A stretch of DNA of 64,000 nt, from contig NZ_LBJG01000090.1 of NCBI RefSeq assembly GCF_028128765.1, positions 170,053 to 234,052 on the forward strand. The letters run 5' to 3'. Shown in pieces: positions 34,399-41,977 of the stretch (position 1 is the first letter of the stretch; every line of letters starts with the position of its first letter). The notes beneath the pieces are model-generated. The model did no database searches and was not told the DNA's origin. It saw only the letters and a list, made by a program, of their open reading frames with translations. The stretch comes from Bradyrhizobium sp. CCBAU 51627 (GTDB lineage Bacteria > Pseudomonadota > Alphaproteobacteria > Rhizobiales > Xanthobacteraceae). The position numbers were made by a program, and so were the translations under genes.

Positions 34399-35069
34399 TG
34401 CAATCCTCGCCCCTCACCAGCACGCCGCTTTTTCATTTTGGTCCGGTGGCGATCACGCGTCCGGTGGTGACGACGTGGATCATCATGGCTGCGCTGGCTC
34501 TCGTCTGCCGGTTCGTCACGCGCCGTCTGGCAATCCTGCCCGACGGGCGGCAGGCGGTGCTTGAGGGCATCGTTGTCGGCATTGCCGGCCAGATCGAGGA
34601 TGTCATTCGCAAGGATGCGCGGCCGTTCCTGCCCTTGCTGGGTACACTATTTATCTTCCTGGTGGTCGCCAATCTCTCCGGTGTACTTCCCGGCGTCGAG
34701 GCGCCAACCAGCAAGATCGAAACGCCGGCGGCCCTGGCGTTGATTGTCTTTTTCTCGGTGCATTACTTCGGGATACGCGCGCGGGGTCTGCGCGGCTATC
34801 TCGCCAGCTTCGCCGAACCCAAGCTGATCATGCTGCCACTCAACATTCTCTCGGAGATCACGCGCACCTTTTCGCTGATGGTGCGTCTGTTTGGCAACAT
34901 CATGAGCGGCGAGTTCGTCATCGGTCTCGTCGTGGCCCTGGCCGGACTCTTCGTCCCGATTCCGCTCATGGCGCTCGAGATTTTCGTGGGCCTCGTACAG
35001 GCCTACATCTTCACTGTACTTGCAACCGTCTTCATTGGCGCGGCCGTCGGCAGCGTCGCGAAGGGATAA
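34398..35069 (+). CDS. atpB: N-ATPase subunit a
   Basis: 223 residues, a five-helix Fo subunit. The essential Arg of the ion channel lies in FSLMVRLFGNIMSGE, and the final helix has LVQAYIFTVLATVFIGAAVG as in subunit a. It couples ion flow to c-ring rotation. The start overlaps the atpR stop; atpE follows after nine bases with GGAGTC in between. Confidence 0.95.
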   Translation: MQSSPLTSTPLFHFGPVAITRPVVTTWIIMAALALVCRFVTRRLAILPDGRQAVLEGIVVGIAGQIEDVIRKDARPFLPLLGTLFIFLVVANLSGVLPGVEAPTSKIETPAALALIVFFSVHYFGIRARGLRGYLASFAEPKLIMLPLNILSEITRTFSLMVRLFGNIMSGEFVIGLVVALAGLFVPIPLMALEIFVGLVQAYIFTVLATVFIGAAVGSVAKG

Positions 35070-35078
35070 GGAGTCTCA

Positions 35079-35321
35079 ATGGATTCCAAGCTCATTTCGA
35101 TCATCGGCGCGGTCATCGCCGTCTCGATCGGTTCGATCGGCCCGGCGCTGGCGGAGGGCCGATCGGTGGCGTCGGCGATGGACGCCATCGCGCGCCAGCC
35201 CGAAGCGGCCGGAACGATATCGCGCACGCTCTTTGTCGGCCTCGCGATGATCGAGACCATGGCGATCTACTGCCTTGTCGTCGCGCTGCTGCTGCTGTTC
35301 GCCAATCCATACGCCGGGTGA
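35079..35321 (+). CDS. atpE: N-ATPase subunit c
   Basis: 80 residues in a two-helix hairpin. The loop is ARQPEA. The outer helix has MIETMAIYC, with ion-binding Glu59, Thr60 and Tyr64. The inner helix has GPALAEGRS with a second carboxylate, Glu26, where sodium-type c subunits often have Gln. This two-carboxylate arrangement is known in N-ATPase c-rings. The ET..Y motif resembles sodium-binding rings, yet the ion used (Na+ or H+) cannot be decided from sequence. A GGAG site lies upstream. Confidence 0.95.
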   Translation: MDSKLISIIGAVIAVSIGSIGPALAEGRSVASAMDAIARQPEAAGTISRTLFVGLAMIETMAIYCLVVALLLLFANPYAG

Positions 35322-35324
35322 GCG

Positions 35325-36080
35325 ATGCACCTCGACTGGTGGACCATAGGCCTCCAGACCATCAACTTCGGCATCCTGGTCTGGCTGCTCCACCGGTTTC
35401 TGTACAAGCCGGTGCTGACGATGATCGACGCGCGAAAAGCCGAGGTCCGCGGGCAGTTCGACGTCGCCAAGGATGTCGAAGCGAAAGCGAAAGCGGAGCT
35501 GGCAGCGGTCGAGGCCGAGCGCGCCGGCATCGCGGCCGAACGCGAAGCAGCGCTCAAGGCCGCCGCAACCCAGGCGCAGGAGATGGCCGAGGCGCGCCGG
35601 GCGCAGGCCGAGCGCGACGCCGAAGCCCTCATGGACTCGACGCGCAAGACTTTGGCATCCGAGCGCGAGGGCGCACTGGATGAAGCGCGACGGATCGCGC
35701 TCGATCTTGGTTCCGACTTCGCCCAGAGGCTCCTGGCGGAGGTGCCTATGCAATATCGCGCAGAAGCCTGGATCGAGCGGATCGAGCAGCATCTGAAGGC
35801 AATGCCGCAAGCCGAACGCGAGGCTTTGGTGCAGCAGCTTGCCAACGGCAAACCGCTGGCGATCGTCACCGCCTGCGCTCTGCCCCCGGCGACGGCCGAT
35901 CACTGGAATGCGCGCTTGCGCCAATCCCTCGGCGTCTCCAGCGCTATGACGTTTGCGGTCGACCCCGCCCTGACCGCGGGCGCAGAGTTGCATTTTCCGA
36001 CCGCGATCTTGCGGTTTTCATGGCAGAGCGCGCTCGCGGCTGCGCGCATGGAGGCAGGTGCCCATGGCCAGCCTCGCTGA
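35325..36080 (+). CDS. atpF: N-ATPase subunit b, long form with delta-like tail
   Basis: 251 residues, far longer than the usual ~160. An N-terminal helix (WWTIGLQTINFGILVWLLHR, then FLYKPV) is followed by a long Ala/Glu/Arg coiled coil to about residue 140. The remainder (WIERIEQHLKAMPQAERE ... LAIVTACALPPATADHW) resembles the C-terminal part of F1 subunit delta. No atpH gene exists in the operon, so this tail probably supplies the peripheral-stalk contact (inference). It overlaps atpA by 17 bases. Confidence 0.9.
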   Translation: MHLDWWTIGLQTINFGILVWLLHRFLYKPVLTMIDARKAEVRGQFDVAKDVEAKAKAELAAVEAERAGIAAEREAALKAAATQAQEMAEARRAQAERDAEALMDSTRKTLASEREGALDEARRIALDLGSDFAQRLLAEVPMQYRAEAWIERIEQHLKAMPQAEREALVQQLANGKPLAIVTACALPPATADHWNARLRQSLGVSSAMTFAVDPALTAGAELHFPTAILRFSWQSALAAARMEAGAHGQPR

Positions 36081-37599
36081 GGAGCTGAAGGGCTGGGCCC
36101 AAACGAGCCGCCAAAAACTGGCGGGGCTGCCGCTGACCCCTCACCTCGAACATATCGGCCGCGTCCTTCAAGTCGGTGACGGCGTCGCGATGGTCGCAGG
36201 ACTCCCGCAAGCACGGCTGGACGAATTGCTTATCTTCGAAGGCGGCGTACGTGGCCTTGCCGTCGATCTCATGGATGATGCCATCGGCTGCATCCTGCTG
36301 GGAGACACCGCCGGCATACCGGCCGGCAGCGTTGTCCGTGGCACGGGAGAGGTGGCCCGCGTTCAGGTGGGCCAAACACTGCTTGGCCGCGTCGTTGACG
36401 CGCTTGGGACGCCGCTTGACGGAAAGGGCGCGATTGAAGGCGCGCAACTCGCACCAATTGAACAAGCGGCACCCGTCATTGTTGATCGCGCGCTGGTCAC
36501 CAAGCCGCTTGCCACCGGGCTGCTCGTCGTCGATGCGATGATTCCGCTCGGCCGCGGGCAGCGCGAGCTCGTTATCGGCGACCGCGAGACGGGCAAGACC
36601 GCCATTGCGGTCGATACGATCATCAACCAGAGATCCAGCGATGTGATCTGCGTCTATGCGGCCATTGGACAGAAGGCGTCGTCTGTCGCCCGCGTTATCG
36701 ACGCCGTGCGCCAGTATGGTGCATCGGAGCGATGCATCTTCGTCGTTGGCGAAGCCGACGCTTCGCCCGGACTGCAGTGGCTCACGCCCTATTCAGCCTT
36801 CGCCATGGCGGAATATTTCATGATGCGCGGATGCGACGTCCTGGTCATCCTCGACGATCTGACCAAACACGCCGCCTGTTACCGGCAGGTGTCGCTGCTG
36901 TTGCGCCGACCACCGGGCCGCGAAGCCTATCCGGGCGATATTTTTTACATCCATTCGCGGCTGCTGGAGCGGGCGGCGAAGCTGGGGCCGGAGCGCGGCG
37001 GCGGTTCGTTGACCGCCCTGCCTATCGCCGAGACGCAAGCCGGCAATATCAGCGCCTACATCCCCACCAATCTGATCTCCATCACCGACGGGCAGATCTA
37101 TCTCGATCCGCACTTATTTTATGAAGATCAAAAGCCGGCGGTCGATGTCGGCAAGAGCGTCTCCCGTGTCGGCGGCAAGACGCAGGCGCCCGTCTTGAAA
37201 GACCTCTCGGAAAGTCTGCGGCTCGAATATGCACAATTTCTGGAGCTCGAAGTGTTTACGCGCTTCGGGACCATGGTGGACGAGCGCACGCGCAAGGTCA
37301 TCGAGCATGGACGGCGCATTCGCGCCGTTCTCGGCCAGCAGCAATTCGCGCCGCAGTCGCTGGGCGAACAGGTGGCACTGCTGTGCGCCGTCGCCGACGG
37401 CGTGCTGGATTCCGTACCGCTGGATCGCATCGACGCGTTTCGTGCCGGCCTGGCTCCCTGGCTTGAGGAACACTGTCCCGAGATCCGCTCGCTCGACGAC
37501 AAAGCCAAGCCGCTCCCCGTCGCCGTACGCGCGCGGCTCAAGGAGAGCCTGATCGCGCTGGTCCAATCGGTCGGCGGGAAGATGGAGAGAGCGCGATGA
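36064..37599 (+). CDS. atpA: N-ATPase subunit alpha
   Basis: 511 residues. The nucleotide site is VIGDRETGKTAIAVD, with ICVYAAIGQKASSVARVI and the C-terminal VGKSVSRVGGKTQ typical of alpha. It forms the non-catalytic part of the F1 hexamer with beta. I took the ATG at 36064; a GTG two codons earlier is possible after GGAGG. The stop overlaps atpG (ATGA). A long open frame on the opposite strand across atpA and atpG is a shadow. Confidence 0.95.
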   Translation: MASLAEELKGWAQTSRQKLAGLPLTPHLEHIGRVLQVGDGVAMVAGLPQARLDELLIFEGGVRGLAVDLMDDAIGCILLGDTAGIPAGSVVRGTGEVARVQVGQTLLGRVVDALGTPLDGKGAIEGAQLAPIEQAAPVIVDRALVTKPLATGLLVVDAMIPLGRGQRELVIGDRETGKTAIAVDTIINQRSSDVICVYAAIGQKASSVARVIDAVRQYGASERCIFVVGEADASPGLQWLTPYSAFAMAEYFMMRGCDVLVILDDLTKHAACYRQVSLLLRRPPGREAYPGDIFYIHSRLLERAAKLGPERGGGSLTALPIAETQAGNISAYIPTNLISITDGQIYLDPHLFYEDQKPAVDVGKSVSRVGGKTQAPVLKDLSESLRLEYAQFLELEVFTRFGTMVDERTRKVIEHGRRIRAVLGQQQFAPQSLGEQVALLCAVADGVLDSVPLDRIDAFRAGLAPWLEEHCPEIRSLDDKAKPLPVAVRARLKESLIALVQSVGGKMERAR

Positions 37600-38477
37600 C
37601 GCGCCTTTCGGAAATCCAGAGCCATATCGCGAGCATGGACGAATTGCTCGACATTGTTGGCGCGATGCGTTCGCTCGCCGGCATGCGGCTGCAAGAAGCG
37701 CAGCATGCCTTGCCCGGTATTCGTAGCTACGCCGATTCGATGGCCGCCGGGATCGGCAGCGCACTTCTGCTTATGCCGCAGCCCGTCACGGAGACGCATC
37801 AGGAGAAGTGTCACCGCGCCCTCATTGTGTGCACCGCCGAGCATGGTTTCGTAGGCGGCTTCAATGAGAGGATGCTTGAGGCGGCCGAGGCGACGCTCGG
37901 TCCCTTCGATCTGCTCTTCGTGCTGGGGAGCCGCGGGGCGGCGCTCGCGTTCGAGCGTGGCCGCAAGCTGGCCTGGACCGGCCCGATGGCGACCCGTCCG
38001 GCGGGAGCACCCGATGCGGTCAACCGTCTGACGAGCGAGATTTACGCGCGTATCGCGCACAGCGAAATAGCACGAGTGGACGTCATGTTCGGCCGTTACC
38101 GTCAGGGCGCCGCATCGATGATCGAGCGCCGTCTGCTGCTTCCCCTCGACACGGCGAAGCTGGTTGCCAAGCCGGCGCGTCAGGTCCCCCTCCACAATCT
38201 GCCGCCGCGGCCCCTGCTCGAAAAGCTGGTGGCCGAATACATCTTTGCGCTGCTGACCGAGGCTGCGGTCGAGTCCATCGCCAGCGAGAACGCCGCCCGC
38301 TTTGCCGCCATGGCGTCGGCACACGACAATGTCAGCAACAAGCTCGCGGGATTGCAGGGGAACGCGCGTCAGGCGCGTCAGACCGAGATCACTGCGGAGC
38401 TGCTCGATTTGATTACCGGCGCAGAAGCGATGCAAGTTGGTTCGAGACGTGTCATTTGCGAGTCGATAGCGCTCTAA
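37596..38477 (+). CDS. atpG: N-ATPase subunit gamma
   Basis: 293 residues. The N-terminus is shorter and more divergent than the standard gamma (MTRLSEIQSHIASMDELLDI, then VGAMRSLAG) and the C-terminal helix ends ARQTEITAELLDLITGAEAM, the family's signature. It is the rotating shaft of the enzyme. It is the last gene of the operon. After it come about 470 bases without a gene, holding the second tRNA-Phe-like repeat. Confidence 0.93.
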   Translation: MTRLSEIQSHIASMDELLDIVGAMRSLAGMRLQEAQHALPGIRSYADSMAAGIGSALLLMPQPVTETHQEKCHRALIVCTAEHGFVGGFNERMLEAAEATLGPFDLLFVLGSRGAALAFERGRKLAWTGPMATRPAGAPDAVNRLTSEIYARIAHSEIARVDVMFGRYRQGAASMIERRLLLPLDTAKLVAKPARQVPLHNLPPRPLLEKLVAEYIFALLTEAAVESIASENAARFAAMASAHDNVSNKLAGLQGNARQARQTEITAELLDLITGAEAMQVGSRRVICESIAL

Positions 38478-38702
38478 CATCCGCCATATGGAACGCCTGT
38501 CACACGCAACGCGCCCACGGCACCCCTGCCCGCATGTCCACAAACAGATGGCTTCGCTTTGTGCTTGTCCCAAGAGCGGGCCGACACCACAAATGTCGGC
38601 GCGGAGGCCGCTCTTGTCGGCGGGTCGAGCTCGGAAATTTTGGAACTTGCAGCGGACGCCGAGATCCTGGCGCGTAGATAAGCGCCTCGGGCCAGCGTCC
38701 GG

Positions 38703-38870
38703 CTCGAACAGGCGTGGTCGCGCTCCAGCGCGGAAAAGCGTAGTTTTGGTGCCCAGGGAGGGATCATACGCAACCACCGACACAACGAACCGCTGTTTGT
38801 GCTCGTATGGTGGCCTGAGCACTTGGCAGCTCGATCGAGTGCGCTGCATCGCGAAACCCGCAATCGTGGG
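38703..38870. repeat. Degenerate tRNA-Phe-end direct repeat (middle, R2)
   Basis: CGCTCCAGCGCGGAAAAGCG and TAGTTTTGGTGCCCAGGG match the sequence at and beyond the 3' end of tRNA-Phe near 47.87-47.90 kb almost exactly. AACCACCGACAC matches the T arm. The insertion GGATCATACGCAA and the following ACCGCTGTTTGT match the repeat at 31.2 kb. It therefore links all three sites. It lies in the 467-base gap after atpG (38478-38944); the rest of that gap shows no gene. Confidence 0.75.
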
Positions 38871-38944
38871 AGCCGCCCCCTTGTGCGCCCCTTGGCTACG
38901 TTCAAATCCGGCAGGCGCAGCAACCGATAGCGACATTCGCCACA

Positions 38945-39295
38945 TCAAGCCGACTGGGACCTCATTTCTGTGCCGTATTGAAGGACCTGCACCTTCTCTA
39001 TGGTGATCAGGCCGCTGCTCATCATGCCGTCGAGGACCGGCAGAAAGGCGTCGATCTTCTCCTGGGTGTCGACGATCTCGACAACGAGCGGAAGATCTTC
39101 GGAAAGGCGCAGTATCTTCGCCGTGTGCAGGCGTGCGGAATGGCCGAACCCCAGGCCGCCCCGCAGCACGGTCGCGCCGGCCAAATGCATTTCCCTGGCC
39201 TTCAGCACGATCGCTTCGTGCAGCGGGCGATGGTCCGCTTGATCATTTTCACCAAAGAAGATCCTGAGCAGGATGGCTTCTCGAGGTAGCTGCAT
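38945..39295 (-). CDS. DUF190 (PII-like) protein
   Basis: 116 residues: LLRIFFGENDQ, HEAIVLKAREMHLAGATVLR, GGLGFG and LPLVVEIVDTQEKIDAFLPV are the DUF190 pattern. The fold is related to PII signal proteins and the family often neighbours CrcB fluoride-channel genes. GGGGG lies five bases before the ATG. It is the last gene of the riboswitch-antiporter-USP unit. Its presence fits a fluoride-related function, but its action (perhaps ligand-dependent control of a transporter) is not established. Confidence 0.85.
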   Translation of the reverse strand: MQLPREAILLRIFFGENDQADHRPLHEAIVLKAREMHLAGATVLRGGLGFGHSARLHTAKILRLSEDLPLVVEIVDTQEKIDAFLPVLDGMMSSGLITIEKVQVLQYGTEMRSQSA

Positions 39296-39333
39296 TTCGG
39301 CCCCCTTCTCATTTTAAGCTTAAGTCGCGACCT

Positions 39334-39753
39334 TCATTTCACGACCAGCACCGGGCAAGTCGCGAGTTGCACGATGCGATCGGCGCGACTGCCGATGAGC
39401 CGCTCGTAAAGCGCCGAATGACCCGTAGCGCCGATCACAAGGAGCTCGGCTCTAATCTTAGCCGCAAAGTCCACGATGTCGCGCACCGGATGGCCGGCCA
39501 CCACATGGGAGTGAAGCTCGACGTGGCTCTGTTCGGCCAGGCTTCGCGCCCGCTGAATGACCGAGTGATAGCGGCGCGCCGCCGTGCCGGTCTCCTCCCG
39601 AACCTCCTCGATAAATTCGGGCATATAGTCAATCTCCTCCACGCAGATCATGTGAAGTTCGGCGCTGTTCTGCTTGGCCATCGTTATGGCAAACGCCAAG
39701 GCGTGGAATGCGTGCTCCGAACCGTCGTTGGCATGTAGAATTCTGCGGAACAT
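39334..39753 (-). CDS. Universal stress protein (UspA family)
   Basis: 139 residues, a single Usp domain. It starts MFRRILHANDGSEHAFHALA and ends with IGATGHSALYERLIGSRADR followed by CPVLVVK. The G-2x-G-9x-G-S ATP-binding motif is complete. GGAGG lies five bases before the ATG, which is 11 bases after the antiporter stop, so it shares the antiporter transcript and fluoride riboswitch A. Usp genes are a known class of fluoride-riboswitch targets; the reaction is unknown. Confidence 0.92.
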   Translation of the reverse strand: MFRRILHANDGSEHAFHALAFAITMAKQNSAELHMICVEEIDYMPEFIEEVREETGTAARRYHSVIQRARSLAEQSHVELHSHVVAGHPVRDIVDFAAKIRAELLVIGATGHSALYERLIGSRADRIVQLATCPVLVVK

Positions 39754-39764
39754 AGCTGCCTCCA

Positions 39765-40982
39765 TCATTCGGCGCGGCGCGCAGCGGGCCGAAGAGGTCT
39801 TACGGGCTCCTCCTCGGCCTGCTGCGAGTTGGTATCCGGCAGCAGGTGGTGAGGAAGATAGAATGCATTGGCGATGACTGTGGGTATCACGGCGCTGCCG
39901 ATGACTGCGGCGACGAGTGCGGAATATTGGCCCTGATTGATGATACCATGTGACAGGCCAAAGAGTGACGAGATCGTCCCAAAGGTCAGCCCGGTCGACA
40001 TCAAAAGCGTCGTGTACATCGCCTCTCTGTTGGGAGAGCCAAAATACTTGGTGACGGGGTAGACACCCACGACCTTGGTTGCGATCTTGATCACCAGGAA
40101 GAAGACGAATGCCGCCGGTGCAGTAATCAGCGCCGGCACGGACACAAACGAACCGGCCCGGATGAAGTAGAACGGCGTCAGCAATCCGAAGGTAAGAGTG
40201 CGCAGCCGGCGCACCAGGGCGTGGTCCTTTCCAACGGTGCCTGCGAGCACCATGCCGATCAGGTAGGCTGGAAGAACGGCTTCGCTGTCGGCCCACGTTG
40301 CCAGCGCCCCCATTCCGAACAGGCAGAGCAGGAGATATTTCGTCTCCAGTTCGGACGGGCGTCCCCCATACAGCCGGAAGAACCGCGGGGTCAGCCAGGG
40401 CAGCACGCCGAAGACCACCACGCCAGTACCGAGAAAGATCAGTGTCTTTATCGTAAACGGAGAAAAGATCAGGCCGAGCGCAACCACCGTCCCGAGGTCC
40501 GTGACAAAGCAGGCGGCCAGAACTGTCTTGCCGTACTCGGTGGTGTTGAAGCCGAATTCGATCATCACGGCATAAACCACCGCCACGGAGGTGGTCGACA
40601 TGGCGACACCTGCAAGCCAACTCGGCATAACGTCCCAGCCGAGCAAGTAATGCGCCGCAGCGGTGCATCCGATGAATGGAAAAAAGAAGCTGGCAAGCCC
40701 CACGACTGCCGCCTCTTTCCACTTCAGCTTGAATACAACGGGATCAAGTTCCGCACCTGCTAGGAAGGTCAGCACAATCGCGCCGACGCCGGAGAGGAAT
40801 TTGACCCAGGACTCGTCGGTTCCGAGTACCGCCGATCCAATGGCTGCGCCGATAACGAGCTGCGCGATCGTTCCGACCACGATCTCCGAGAGAGCGGTCG
40901 AGATTCGAAGCCAGATCGACAGAAGGCTGGCGATCAGCGCCAAGCCCAACCACAGTGCCGCAAGAGCCCAAACACCCGTCAT
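39765..40982 (-). CDS. CPA2-type cation:proton antiporter
   Basis: About 405 residues with 11-13 membrane helices in the Na+/H+ exchanger fold. Landmarks are FLAGAELDPVVFK, STTSVAVVYAVMIEFGFN, CFVTDLGTVVALGL (with the TD pair typical of CPA2) and a C-terminal Arg/Pro-rich tail. It exchanges Na+ or K+ for H+. The ATG at 40982 has GGAGG five bases upstream and overlaps the stop of a short leader ORF. It heads the unit with Usp and DUF190 behind fluoride riboswitch A. Antiporters are among known riboswitch-controlled genes. Confidence 0.9.
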   Translation of the reverse strand: MTGVWALAALWLGLALIASLLSIWLRISTALSEIVVGTIAQLVIGAAIGSAVLGTDESWVKFLSGVGAIVLTFLAGAELDPVVFKLKWKEAAVVGLASFFFPFIGCTAAAHYLLGWDVMPSWLAGVAMSTTSVAVVYAVMIEFGFNTTEYGKTVLAACFVTDLGTVVALGLIFSPFTIKTLIFLGTGVVVFGVLPWLTPRFFRLYGGRPSELETKYLLLCLFGMGALATWADSEAVLPAYLIGMVLAGTVGKDHALVRRLRTLTFGLLTPFYFIRAGSFVSVPALITAPAAFVFFLVIKIATKVVGVYPVTKYFGSPNREAMYTTLLMSTGLTFGTISSLFGLSHGIINQGQYSALVAAVIGSAVIPTVIANAFYLPHHLLPDTNSQQAEEEPVRPLRPAARRAE

Positions 40983-41059
40983 CAGCGCCTCCAACAACAC
41001 GACGGCGATGCGCCGTCGGGCGAACTCACGTGCTGGATGCTTGGAAGGAATTGAAGCAA
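40982..41059 (-). CDS. Candidate 25-residue leader ORF after riboswitch A
   Basis: A TTG lies four bases after the GGGAG that ends the riboswitch hairpin. The frame (LQFLPSIQHVSSPDGASP...) ends with a TGA that overlaps the antiporter ATG as TGATG. A similar arrangement occurs after riboswitch C. This suggests that fluoride controls initiation on the leader and coupling brings ribosomes to the antiporter. The TTG start is the weakest part of the argument. Confidence 0.35.
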   Translation of the reverse strand: MLQFLPSIQHVSSPDGASPSCCWRR

Positions 41060-41063
41060 CGCG

Positions 41064-41132
41064 CTCCCACCGACGGCAAGCGTCCGGCAGGAGTCATCAG
41101 CCTCATCGGCGGTTACGGGGGACCCCATCCCC
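41064..41132 (-). ncRNA. Fluoride riboswitch (crcB motif) A
   Basis: Reading the minus strand: P1 GGGGAUGGGGUCCCCC, joining AACCGCC, P2 GCC/GGC, then CUGAUGACUCC. The loop GGGGU can pair with ACUCC to form the characteristic pseudoknot. A downstream CUCCUGCCG ... CGGUGGGAG hairpin competes with it and hides a GGGAG ribosome binding site, so fluoride should free the site and switch expression on. It lies about 80 bases upstream of the antiporter gene. Confidence 0.9.
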
Positions 41133-41145
41133 TGAATGTTTGTCA

Positions 41146-41173
41146 ATTGTAACTGGGAATCGGGCCATAGCAA
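41146..41173 (-). promoter_or_regulatory. Promoter for riboswitch A
   Basis: On the minus strand TTGCTA is followed by a 16-base spacer and TACAAT, a good sigma-70-type pair. The -10 element is 13 bases before the riboswitch P1, which puts the transcript start just ahead of the aptamer. Confidence 0.55.
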
Positions 41174-41319
41174 GCGCGGAAAGCCACTGCGACGTACCAG
41201 GACGAGAGGCGCCGCCAAGGAAAGGCTCCGACTGCGCGCTTAACGATCCTTCGCTCTCGCGAATGGAAGCGGTAAGGTGGATCGTCGATGCCGCAGTCCA
41301 GTCCTGGTGCGACAACGAG

Positions 41320-41949
41320 GTGAACTTGACCAAGATTCTGCTGGTCCGTCACGGTCACGTCGAGGGCATTCGCCCTCCCCGCTTTCGCGGACGGGAGGAC
41401 CTGCCCTTGACCAGCCGAGGACAGGCCGAGGCACTCGCAGTTTCCCAGCGGATCGCATCCAAATGGCAGCCGGAGCGGGTCTACACAAGTCCACTGTCGC
41501 GCTGCGTCGCCACCGGCGCTGCCATCGCCAGCGCGTGCGCGATCGAGGCCGAGAGCATCGAAGCGCTGAACGATATCGACTATGGCGCATGGCGGATGAA
41601 GAGCCATGACGAAATGGCAGCCGCCGAGCCGATGCTTCACGCGATTTGGTTCAACACGCCCCACCTGATGCGATTTCCGGACGGCGACTCCCTCCAGGAC
41701 GTCGTTGCGCGCGCAGCGGACGCGGTCCGGCTCGCACTCGAACGACACCCTTCCGGCACTGTCGTTCTGGTTTCGCATGACAGCGTGAACCGGGCCCTGT
41801 TGTTGCAGCTCGCCGACCTGCCGCTCTCCGCGTACTGGCGGCTCACCCAAGAGCCCTGTTGCATCAACGAGATCGAGATAACCGACAATCGGATTCGTGT
41901 TCTTGCGATCAACGAAACCGGCCATTTAGACGGGATCGATCCGGCCTAG
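41320..41949 (+). CDS. Histidine phosphatase (phosphoglycerate mutase-like)
   Basis: About 209 residues with the RHG motif LLVRHGHVEG, the second region LNDIDYGAW and the second catalytic His in VLVSHDSVNRALL. The family includes cofactor-dependent phosphoglycerate mutase and alpha-ribazole phosphatase; this short form is more like the broad phosphatases. The start is uncertain: GTG at 41320 is preferred because the conserved fold begins there, and TTG at 41326 is an alternative. It lies within the fluoride island, convergent with the MutS-like pair, but no riboswitch precedes it. Confidence 0.8.
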   Translation: MNLTKILLVRHGHVEGIRPPRFRGREDLPLTSRGQAEALAVSQRIASKWQPERVYTSPLSRCVATGAAIASACAIEAESIEALNDIDYGAWRMKSHDEMAAAEPMLHAIWFNTPHLMRFPDGDSLQDVVARAADAVRLALERHPSGTVVLVSHDSVNRALLLQLADLPLSAYWRLTQEPCCINEIEITDNRIRVLAINETGHLDGIDPA

Positions 41950-41977
41950 CTCAGCACACCGCCTCTTCTCGCCCATG

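Noticed and set aside
37128..38948. A 606-codon open frame on the minus strand across atpA and atpG
   Set aside because: It is antisense to two clear ATPase genes, has no recognisable domain and has the Arg/Ser-rich composition of a GC-driven shadow frame.
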